5,806 nt of DNA. It comes from Fibrobacter sp. (GTDB lineage Bacteria > Fibrobacterota > Fibrobacteria > Fibrobacterales > Fibrobacteraceae). Both the position numbers and the translations under genes were made by a program. The DNA lies in the NCBI GenBank assembly GCA_021443065.1, contig JABUUR010000166.1, positions 1 through 5,806 on the forward strand. The letters run 5' to 3'. This document shows positions 1-5,692 of this stretch, piece by piece (within the stretch, counting starts at the first letter, position 1; every line of letters starts with the position of its first letter). The notes under the pieces are model-generated. The model made no database searches and was not told where the DNA came from. It saw nothing but the letters and a program-made list of their open reading frames with translations.

Positions 1-830
1 TAGAACATCTTTTTGACTACGATGACTATCATAAGTTCTTGCAGGATTATTTTGACGAACAGAAGAACTTGAGCACCGCCTTTTCGCATCGCTTTTTTGC
101 GGCGAAGGCAGGCTTCAAGACGTCGTCTTATTGCCTGAACGTGATTCGCGGGCGTTTCAAACTGACGCAAAAGTCGGCGGAGAAAATTGCCGCAGCCATG
201 GGGATGGGGGTATTGCAGCAGGCGTTTTTCTTGTCCCTGGTGGAATTCAACCAGTCCGAGAAAATCGAGAAGCGCGATGCCGCCTGGGAGCAGATTTGCC
301 AAGTCAAGAGACAGGCGGAATTTACCCATCTGACAAACCGGGAGCAGACTTATTTTTCAAGGTGGTACCATCCCATTATCCGTGAACTTGTGGTAACTTC
401 GAAATGGAATGACGACTACAAGGCGCTGGCCAAGATGGTGGTGCCCGCCATTACCGCGGCCGAGGCCAAAGACGGTGTGAAAAACCTGCTGGAATTGGGA
501 CTTATCCGAAAGTCGGAGGGCAGGTACGAACAGACTTCCTTGATGATCGACGCCAGCGACGTATCGCCCATTGCCCTTAAGGGAATCCGGCGGGATTACA
601 TACAGCATGCCTTGCGGGCGGTGGAGTGCATCCCTCGTGACGAGCAATACGCTGCGTTTACCACCCTGGCCATGAGCGAAAAATCTTTCCATTATGTTGT
701 ACAGGTGATGAAAGAGGCCCGCAAGAAAATCATGGCGAAAATATCCAACGACATGGATGTGGAACGCGTCTACGAAATGATGTTCATGACATTCCCCATG
801 AGTACAAGAATCCAGAAGGACGAAAAATGA
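1..830 (+). CDS. TIGR02147 family protein (HTH-like N-terminus), start codon outside the window
   Basis: The frame is open from position 3 to the TGA at 828-830, giving 275 visible residues. The first 12 (EHLFDYDDYHKF) precede the TTG at 39, so that TTG is not the likely start; the usual opening of this family is a few residues followed by a D-Y-x-x-[YF]-x-x-[YF] stretch, so only a handful of codons are missing. Next comes a helical region (about 93-206; FFAAKAGFKTSSYCLNVIRG) that reads like a winged-helix or Cro-type helix-turn-helix. A long helical C-terminal half follows with typical family phrases: SPIALKGIRRDYIQHAL, then F-T-T-L-A-M-S, and the ending VYEMMFMTFPMSTRI. TIGR02147 is a paralogous family expanded in Fibrobacter, and I know of no firm biochemical role; regulation of DNA or of a neighbouring envelope protein is inference. 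Its stop overlaps the start of the lipoprotein gene, which suggests one operon with coupled translation. Confidence 0.85.
   Translation, partial: EHLFDYDDYHKFLQDYFDEQKNLSTAFSHRFFAAKAGFKTSSYCLNVIRGRFKLTQKSAEKIAAAMGMGVLQQAFFLSLVEFNQSEKIEKRDAAWEQICQVKRQAEFTHLTNREQTYFSRWYHPIIRELVVTSKWNDDYKALAKMVVPAITAAEAKDGVKNLLELGLIRKSEGRYEQTSLMIDASDVSPIALKGIRRDYIQHALRAVECIPRDEQYAAFTTLAMSEKSFHYVVQVMKEARKKIMAKISNDMDVERVYEMMFMTFPMSTRIQKDEK
814..830 (+). promoter_or_regulatory. Shine-Dalgarno and ATGA stop-start overlap
   Basis: AGAAGGA (814-820) lies six bases before ATG at 827, inside the last codons of the TIGR02147 gene. That gene's TGA (828-830) overlaps the ATG, the usual arrangement for termination-reinitiation coupling. 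It fixes the lipoprotein start and leaves no room for a separate intergenic promoter. Confidence 0.85.
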
Positions 831-2050
831 AAAAGTGTTATCCAATCTGGATTTATTTTCTTACTTTGTCTGTAGCCGGCCTGCTTTGTGCCTGCGGTAA
901 CGAAAAGGAGACTGCAGGGGGCATTACGGATATCGACCACTCCATTGCCGGAAAAATTCTGGATGTGGCAGGGAATCCTGTGTCCCGCGCCCGTGTGGTG
1001 GCGTACATAGACAATTCCATTGCCGTAGAGGATTCCGTATCTACGGTCACGGACGAATCCGGAAATTACCGACTGACTTTTGATCGCGATGTTACTGCCG
1101 ATACGGTAATGCTTTACGCAGAATACGATTCCCTTTGCGCCTTGGAAAATTTCGGCACCATCGAGAAAGTCGAGGGTTCGAAAAGTTTCGATTTGCAGGT
1201 GAGCCCGCGCAAGTCGGTAACGGGAAACATTCAGGGTGTTACCTCGGGCTACATGCGGATCAAGGGAACACCCCTGAGTGCAAAAATTGCCGAAGACGGC
1301 TCCTTCGAATTTGGTGTCGCCCCTGCAGGCAACCACGTTTTGTTGCAACTTGTACAAGATAGTTTGGCGGTGGCCGTCTATAAGGTATCTACGGCGGATT
1401 CAAGCCGTAACGTGGTATTGCCCCCGTTGATTCAAGTACACCTGCAAATGGATGGCCTTGAGGCTGTGTACGAAAACGATTCCACCCTTGCGCAAGACGT
1501 AGATTACGTTGAAGGAATTTCTGGCAAGGCTGTTGCTCTGAAGCCGGGGCAGTTCATTGACCTTGGCACCTTGGACCCCACCGGAGGTGACTTTACCATT
1601 TCCCTTTGGACGAAGTGGAACGGCCCCAATGGACAACACCAGATTCTCGTTTCGCAGCGGGCATACTGGAGCGATTCTACATCAAGGTTCCAGTGGCATT
1701 TTGAAAGCAACGGCGGAATGTTCACGGTAATGAAAAGTCAGCCTGCGGTTCCCGAGGCCATTGCCTTTGGAGATTCCTCCGCGGTACCCATAGGGGAGTG
1801 GTGCCAATTGACCTTGGTTTCCAAGGACCATCTGGTTTCCATGTACGTAGACGGTAAGCAGGTAGGCGAATCTAGTTACTTTATCCCAAATTCATTGGAC
1901 AGGGCCGTACCCCTTCGCATTGGCGGAAACGAAATCAGCACGGAGACTTGGAACGGAATCATTGACGAAGTCAGAATTGAGAACATAGCCCGCGATCCTA
2001 ACACAATTCAAACACACTTTTACAATCTTGAAAAATTCAAAACATTGTAA
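827..2050 (+). CDS. Lipoprotein with carboxypeptidase-regulatory-like and LamG-like domains
   Basis: The 407-residue protein has a type II signal peptide: K2-K3, a hydrophobic core at 7-22, and a lipobox L20-C21-A22-C23, so lipidation at C23 is likely, with cleavage after A22. Residues about 39-105 (IAGKILDVAGNPVSRARVVA, then TVTDESGNYRLTF) match the carboxypeptidase-regulatory-like/CNA-B beta sandwich. Residues 130-200 look like a second beta domain (GNIQG, then EDGSFEFGVAPAGNH). Residues about 210-400 are a LamG/concanavalin A-like domain: DFTISLWTKWNG at 255-266, a MYVDGKQVG turn at 339-347, and the hallmark WNGIIDEVRIENIARDP at 375-391. It is probably anchored in the outer membrane, where the LamG fold may bind glycan or protein; no catalytic residues are evident. 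The start is set by the AGAAGGA ribosome site at 814-820, six bases before ATG. The ATGA overlap couples it to the upstream TIGR02147 gene. Confidence 0.88.
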   Translation: MKKCYPIWIYFLTLSVAGLLCACGNEKETAGGITDIDHSIAGKILDVAGNPVSRARVVAYIDNSIAVEDSVSTVTDESGNYRLTFDRDVTADTVMLYAEYDSLCALENFGTIEKVEGSKSFDLQVSPRKSVTGNIQGVTSGYMRIKGTPLSAKIAEDGSFEFGVAPAGNHVLLQLVQDSLAVAVYKVSTADSSRNVVLPPLIQVHLQMDGLEAVYENDSTLAQDVDYVEGISGKAVALKPGQFIDLGTLDPTGGDFTISLWTKWNGPNGQHQILVSQRAYWSDSTSRFQWHFESNGGMFTVMKSQPAVPEAIAFGDSSAVPIGEWCQLTLVSKDHLVSMYVDGKQVGESSYFIPNSLDRAVPLRIGGNEISTETWNGIIDEVRIENIARDPNTIQTHFYNLEKFKTL

Positions 2051-2085
2051 CCGCTGAGCAAAAGAAATAGTTTTGGCCAAGGTGT

Positions 2086-2103
2086 AAGTTGCATATGCAA
2101 CTT
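2086..2103. promoter_or_regulatory. Perfect 18-base palindrome, possible operator
   Basis: AAGTTGCATATGCAACTT is identical to its own reverse complement, with no loop. It lies 19 bases before the ATG of the secreted protein gene and ends ten bases before the AAAAGGA ribosome site. There is no T-run after it, so it does not look like an intrinsic terminator. A loopless palindrome of this size is typical of a binding site for a dimeric regulator. A shorter palindrome, TTGGCCAA, sits at 2073-2080. I see no convincing -35/-10 pair in this gap. Confidence 0.45.
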
Positions 2104-2122
2104 TAAAAATGGGAAAAGGATT

Positions 2123-4480
2123 ATGAAAAAATTGCCTTTGGGCGCTGCATTGTTGGCAAGCGCTGCATCGTTCGCCGCCAATGGCGATGCCTATACCTGG
2201 CCCGCGTACCGCTCGGACCTGGATTACGATACGAAATCCAACCTGGGCGAAATCAAGCCGCCCACCCAGTTCAACAACGACTGTTCCGGGGTTACCGGGA
2301 AAAAGGCCGGCAAGTGGTGGGCTTTCTACTGGGGCGACAAGCGGGATTCCCGCATTACGGATGTGACCGTTGACAGCATCTTGAAAAAGTACGATACCGA
2401 TTTTTCGTACCTTTACGACACCTTGGGATGGGCTCCCGATGGCCAGGCGCAGGCAGGCAAGTACAGCGCCATTTACTACCTGGGTTCGGGTACTTGCGCG
2501 GGGGAGGCCGACTACAACAGCGACATAGGCGAATACGTGGGCGGTTTCCAGTCATGGGTGGCGGGGTACACGGCGGTGGTGGCATCCTTCTACCCCCTTT
2601 ACAGTTTTAACACCAGTTGCCCCTATCGCGATCGTGTAAGCCAGATGGACGCCATGATCCATGAGGGCATTCACTCCATGACCAACGGCTACCCGGGTGC
2701 AAAGCAGGCCCACTGGTTTCAGGAGGCGGGCAACACCTGGATCCAGCAGGACCTGTTCTCCCATCGCGAAGGCGTCTACAGCGGCATGGGGTTCTTGAAT
2801 GCGGCTACGGTCATCGCCCCCTTTATGCCCATTGAATGTTATTCCGGCTGGCTTGTAGACGGCACCTTCGGCGGCCCCGGAGCCCAGGGGGTTACCGGCA
2901 AGAACCAGCGCTATCTTTTGGGCGGTTCCCAGTACAGCAACATTTTCCCCACCTTCATGGGCACTTGGCTCGGCACGGGTTCTGTGCGTTGGATTTACGG
3001 GAACGCCTACGGCAACACCACCTATATCCTGGAAACATACGCCTTGGAAAAGGGCCTGGGGCCCCAGGGAACACGCAGACTCATTACCGAGTTCCGCGCA
3101 AGAATGGCCATGCTCGATATGAAACAGTGGTCCGGCGAAATCAAGAATCTGCTGAACAACAATTTTGGCGGCACAAGTTACGAGGAACAGTACTATTGGG
3201 ACAACAACCAGTACCGCAATACCTGGAAAATGACACCTTACCAGACCATGACTGCAAGCGGCGAGTTTTTCGTTCCCGACGAAGCGACAACTCCGGGCTG
3301 GTCCGGTTCCAACGTGATTCCCCTGAAGGTTCAAAGCGGCGCCAAACAGGTGAAGGTGAGTTTTTACAATGTGGGCGACAAGTCCAACAACGCCAACATG
3401 AATTACCTGCTATGCTACCGTGCAACCGACGGTACGCCGGTGTACAGCGAGCCCATTACCGGCGAAGGCGAGGTCACCCTGCGGCTTGACAAGGCTCCCT
3501 CTTCTACAAACGGCACCCAGATGGTGTTTGCGGTCGTGGTGAATACGGATTACCAGTTTACCGGAAACGAGGACATTCGCACCTACCATTACAATTACAA
3601 GATCAAGCTTGGCGAAGGCTTGAGCGGTGTCGGCGACGCCAATACAAAGTACTATAACGACTTCGTGCTGAATTACAAGTGGCCCGAAATCGGGGAACCC
3701 GTTACTCCGGTATCTTCAAGTTCGAGTGTATCTCCAGTTTCTTCGAGTTCAAGCGTTGCTCCCGGGAGCAGTTCCAGCAGTATTATGTCGGCAGCGACGG
3801 ATACGGTAAAGATGGATATTTCTGCGACGGTGCAGATCAGCGAAAGTTACGAGGCGACAATTGTGAATGTAGACATGAAAGACGTTGCAGGGGCGAAGAT
3901 CTTTGCGGTGAACCCCGACGGGTCTGTTGTGGATACGTCTTCTGCAAACGGCATGGGCCATTGGTTCGACAAGAGCGGCAAGGAAGTGAACTGGGGCGAG
4001 AATGCTTACGTGTTTGCGGAATGGGACTTGACTGCGGGCAAGGTCCGTGTGGGCCATTACCCCAACAGGGTCGCCGCCGGTGAAACCTACAAGTTTACCC
4101 AGGGGTTTGATACCGGCAGTAAGATTGTCATTTATAATTTCACCGTGAAGATCGTCAACGATGCTGAACCTGCAGATACGACAGGCAACAATTCTGCGGC
4201 GCATTTTAAGAACCAAGGGCCTGCAAGGTACCTGGCGCTCAAGAACCGAGGGGGCGTACTGGAAATAAGATACGCCATCAGGCAGAAAGACAATGTGAAA
4301 ATAAGCCTGTTCTCGGCATACGGCGCCCTGCTGTACCAGAACATCGCAGGAATCAAGCCCGCGGGGGAGCACGTGGAATACCTCGACCTGAATGACGCAG
4401 GCCTACCCCAAGGCACCTACATTGTGAAGGTCTCTACCGGCACCTACCGCGAAATCCGAAGCGTCACCGTAACGAAATAG
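2123..4480 (+). CDS. Secreted HExxH metalloprotease candidate with Ser-rich linker, DUF4859-like domain and C-terminal sorting-like domain
   Basis: The 785-residue protein starts with a Sec signal peptide (MKKLPLGAALLASAASFA, likely cleaved after A18). The N-terminal domain (about 20-370) contains HEGIH at 180-184 (nt 2660-2674) followed by HWFQEAGNTW at 197-206. H180 and H184 would bind zinc, E181 would be the catalytic base, and E201 (16 residues between it and H184) could be the third ligand, as in gluzincins. KWWAFYWGD at 64-72 resembles DUF6055-type secreted proteins, but this link is weak. A beta domain follows (about 375-500), then a poly-serine linker (531-553). Residues about 558-678 look like DUF4859 (SANGMGHWFDKSGKEVNWG, then VRVGHYPNRVAAGETYKFTQ). 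The tail (about 703-785; VKISLFSAYGALLY, then GLPQGTYIVKVSTG) resembles type IX secretion sorting domains. Five cysteines (54, 125, 166, 239, 431) are compatible with disulfides. AAAAGGA at 2114-2120 is a close-set ribosome site. The substrate is unknown. Confidence 0.85.
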   Translation: MKKLPLGAALLASAASFAANGDAYTWPAYRSDLDYDTKSNLGEIKPPTQFNNDCSGVTGKKAGKWWAFYWGDKRDSRITDVTVDSILKKYDTDFSYLYDTLGWAPDGQAQAGKYSAIYYLGSGTCAGEADYNSDIGEYVGGFQSWVAGYTAVVASFYPLYSFNTSCPYRDRVSQMDAMIHEGIHSMTNGYPGAKQAHWFQEAGNTWIQQDLFSHREGVYSGMGFLNAATVIAPFMPIECYSGWLVDGTFGGPGAQGVTGKNQRYLLGGSQYSNIFPTFMGTWLGTGSVRWIYGNAYGNTTYILETYALEKGLGPQGTRRLITEFRARMAMLDMKQWSGEIKNLLNNNFGGTSYEEQYYWDNNQYRNTWKMTPYQTMTASGEFFVPDEATTPGWSGSNVIPLKVQSGAKQVKVSFYNVGDKSNNANMNYLLCYRATDGTPVYSEPITGEGEVTLRLDKAPSSTNGTQMVFAVVVNTDYQFTGNEDIRTYHYNYKIKLGEGLSGVGDANTKYYNDFVLNYKWPEIGEPVTPVSSSSSVSPVSSSSSVAPGSSSSSIMSAATDTVKMDISATVQISESYEATIVNVDMKDVAGAKIFAVNPDGSVVDTSSANGMGHWFDKSGKEVNWGENAYVFAEWDLTAGKVRVGHYPNRVAAGETYKFTQGFDTGSKIVIYNFTVKIVNDAEPADTTGNNSAAHFKNQGPARYLALKNRGGVLEIRYAIRQKDNVKISLFSAYGALLYQNIAGIKPAGEHVEYLDLNDAGLPQGTYIVKVSTGTYREIRSVTVTK
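3713..3781 (+). repeat. Serine-rich interdomain linker, three imperfect repeats
   Basis: Residues 531-553 consist of three five-serine blocks separated by VSPV and VAPG. The serine codons differ between blocks (TCT TCA AGT TCG AGT; TCT TCG AGT TCA AGC; AGC AGT TCC AGC AGT), so the repeat is conserved as protein rather than as DNA. It separates the protease-like half from the DUF4859-like domain. Linkers of this composition are common in Fibrobacter surface and cellulolytic proteins. Confidence 0.85.
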
Positions 4481-4482
4481 CG

Positions 4483-4551
4483 TTGACCCGGGCTTGATTT
4501 CACTGTCATCCCGGCCCCCTTTCAAGCTGTCATCCCGGCCTTGAGCCGGGA
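4483..4551. repeat. REP-like palindromic element with partial copies
   Basis: The block holds TTGACCCGGGCTTGA at 4483-4497, then CTGTCATCCCGGCC twice as a direct repeat (4503-4516 and 4527-4540). The second copy continues into a perfect hairpin, TCCCGGC-cttga-GCCGGGA (4533-4551), seven base pairs with a five-base loop. The sequence GTCATCCCGGCcttgaGCCGGGA is of the kind dispersed between genes in many bacterial genomes. It sits directly after the stop of the secreted protein gene and could protect or end that mRNA, but no T-run follows. Confidence 0.6.
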
Positions 4552-4610
4552 CCTCCAGTACTATAAAACGCCCACAGCCCGCGCTTTCAAAAAGTCGAAC
4601 ACCGTGAAAT

Positions 4611-4650
4611 CTTTTCGAGGGGGTCCAGGGGGCACGCCGCCCTCTGCGTC
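4611..4650. repeat. GC-rich intergenic element able to form a hairpin
   Basis: GAGGG at 4617-4621 can pair with CCCTC at 4640-4644. Alternatively AGGGGG (4627-4632) can fold back on CC and CCCT around a CACG loop with one bulged G. The GGGGGTCCAGGGGGCA core resembles short dispersed intergenic repeats I associate with Bacteroides and Fibrobacter genomes, although that is memory and not a search result. The stretch between this and the REP-like element (4552-4610) shows no recognisable feature. Confidence 0.35.
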
Positions 4651-4688
4651 AAAATATTCTAAATTATTCCACGAATTTTATACTAGGA
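4651..4688 (+). promoter_or_regulatory. AT-rich upstream region of the YgbA-family gene with ribosome site
   Basis: This strip changes abruptly from GC-rich to AT-rich. It contains two possible -10 hexamers (TATTCT 4655-4660; TATACT 4679-4684), a spaced TATTC-taaat-TATTC direct repeat (4655-4669) and an imperfect inverted pair AAAATATTC/GAATTTTA (4651-4659 and 4673-4680). No good -35 was found for either hexamer. AGGA at 4685-4688 is the ribosome site, six bases before the ATG at 4695. A binding site for a nitric-oxide-responsive regulator would be expected here by analogy with ygbA in enterobacteria, but no clear consensus is visible. Confidence 0.35.
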
Positions 4689-4694
4689 TAAACG

Positions 4695-5021
4695 ATGGAC
4701 GAAAAGCAGATCGAGGCAAAAAGAGAAAAGGAAAAACGCACCGTCAGTTTCATGATCGAGATTTACTGCAAAGGCAACCATAAACCACCCAAGGGAACCT
4801 TTTGCGACGAATGCGAAGAACTCAAGGCTTACGCCATCGCAAGGGCGGAGCGCTGCCCTCACATGGCCACGAAAACCTTTTGTTCCAAGTGTAAAACCCA
4901 CTGCTACAAGCCCGAGATGCGTGATAAGATTCGTAAGGTCATGAGGTACTCCGGCCCCAGAATGGTTATCTACAGCCCCCTCATGTTTATACGCCACGCC
5001 TTCGAATCTCTCAAGAAATAA
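4695..5021 (+). CDS. ygbA: YgbA family protein (nitrous oxide-stimulated promoter family)
   Basis: The 108-residue cytoplasmic protein has no signal peptide or membrane segment, and starts with a charged helix (residues 2-15). The rest matches the YgbA_NO family closely: IEIYC at 21-25, CDEC at 37-40, RCPH at 53-56, a C63-x2-C66-x3-C70-YKPEMR block and the signature MRYSGPRM at 83-90. Seven cysteines (25, 37, 40, 54, 63, 66, 70) suggest binding of a metal or iron-sulfur centre, which is inference. In Escherichia coli ygbA is induced by nitric oxide and helps growth under that stress; the molecular activity is not settled as far as I know. Length is normal for the family. The AGGA ribosome site six bases upstream supports this start. 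The gene has a good-sized gap on each side and is probably transcribed alone. Confidence 0.88.
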   Translation: MDEKQIEAKREKEKRTVSFMIEIYCKGNHKPPKGTFCDECEELKAYAIARAERCPHMATKTFCSKCKTHCYKPEMRDKIRKVMRYSGPRMVIYSPLMFIRHAFESLKK

Positions 5022-5090
5022 GAGGCTGACGAAGAGATTACTAAAAGAGGTTGTTAAAGAGGTCGCTTCACTTTAAGTTCCGGGCTCACA

Positions 5091-5159
5091 ATGTATCTTT
5101 TTCCAAAAGGTTTTACCGGTGCCCCCAAAAACGTAAGGCGTGAGTGGGAAAAACAATGA
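5091..5159 (+). other. Possible 22-residue small ORF overlapping the phosphatase start
   Basis: ATG at 5091 opens a 22-codon frame (MYLFPKGFTGAPKNVRREWE, then KQ and stop) whose TGA at 5157-5159 overlaps the phosphatase ATG at 5156 as ATGA. The peptide is basic and aromatic. No strong ribosome site precedes it (only GGG at 5082-5084), and no family is recognised. It could be a leader peptide coupled to the phosphatase, or chance. The rest of the 5022-5155 gap shows only a short CTCAC/GTGAG inverted pair (5085-5089 and 5140-5144) and no clear promoter or riboswitch. Confidence 0.2.
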
Positions 5160-5692
5160 TTAGAATTCTATTCGTGTGTCATGGAAACATTTGCCGCAGC
5201 CCCATGGCGGAATTTGTGATGAAGAAAAAAGTTGCCGACATGGCTGCAGATTCTTCTAGCGCTTTATGCCGTGCAGGCCTTGCCGCATCGGATTTTGAAA
5301 TTGCATCCGCCGCCACCTCTACCGAAGAAATCGGCAATCCTGTTTACCCACCGGCACGCCGCCTGCTGAATGCCCGCGGCATCAGTTGCGATGGGCATAC
5401 CGCCCGCCAAATGAACCAGAGTGATTACGACTATTACGATTACATCGTGCTGATGGACAGAAATAATTTGCGAAACTTGCGCTGGAACATAGATGCGGAT
5501 TGTTACAGGTTCGAAACCGCGCAAGGCTCACGTTCCGAAGGGCGTAAAAAAATCAGCTTGATAATGGATTGGACGAGCCGCCCCGGCGATGTGGCGGACC
5601 CCTGGTACACCGGGAATTTCGACGCCACATGGAAAGACGTGAACGAGGGCTGCGATGGTCTACTGGACTTTATAATAACGTCTCGAAAATAG
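5156..5692 (+). CDS. Low-molecular-weight protein tyrosine phosphatase
   Basis: The protein (178 residues from the ATG at 5156) hydrolyses phosphotyrosine in the cytoplasm by a cysteine phosphoenzyme mechanism. The P-loop CHGNICRSP is at residues 8-16: C8 is the nucleophile, R14 binds phosphate and S15 lowers the cysteine pKa. The general acid is D148 in DPWYTGNF (148-155). YDYIVLMDRNNLRNL (95-109) is the usual central strand and helix. At 178 residues it is somewhat longer than the roughly 150-160 common in the family; the extra length lies mainly in 26-46. An in-frame GTG at 5144 would add MGKT, with AAGG at 5133-5136 as ribosome site; I prefer the ATG because family members usually begin one or two residues before the first strand (IRILFVC). 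Such enzymes often regulate exopolysaccharide tyrosine kinases, but no such gene is visible here. Its end overlaps the minus-strand transporter gene. Confidence 0.93.
   Translation: MIRILFVCHGNICRSPMAEFVMKKKVADMAADSSSALCRAGLAASDFEIASAATSTEEIGNPVYPPARRLLNARGISCDGHTARQMNQSDYDYYDYIVLMDRNNLRNLRWNIDADCYRFETAQGSRSEGRKKISLIMDWTSRPGDVADPWYTGNFDATWKDVNEGCDGLLDFIITSRK

Noticed and set aside
39..41. TTG as start codon of the first gene
   Set aside because: The same frame is open to the window edge and the 12 residues before it (EHLFDYDDYHKF) fit the family's N-terminus, so the true start is outside the window.
770..1357. 195-codon open frame on the minus strand
   Set aside because: It lies opposite the lipoprotein gene, which has a clear lipobox, domains and ribosome site; the minus-strand product shows no recognisable family.
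2552..3334. 260-codon open frame on the minus strand
   Set aside because: It is antisense to the HEGIH protease domain, with a His/Gly/Val-rich composition and no motif; it is a by-product of codon bias in the real gene.
3749..4372. 207-codon open frame on the minus strand
   Set aside because: It lies opposite the DUF4859-like and C-terminal domains; the product is Arg/His-rich with no family resemblance.
4655..4669. Clear NsrR- or Fur-type operator upstream of ygbA
   Set aside because: The repeats are short and imperfect and do not fit the consensus sites I know; kept only as an AT-rich regulatory strip.
4541..4783. 80-codon plus-strand frame between the secreted protein and ygbA
   Set aside because: It needs a non-ATG start inside the REP-like hairpin, runs through both repeat elements and overlaps ygbA in another frame, with no ribosome site.
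5022..5155. Riboswitch or structured RNA before the phosphatase
   Set aside because: Only a five-base CTCAC/GTGAG pairing was found; I could match no known riboswitch core by eye.
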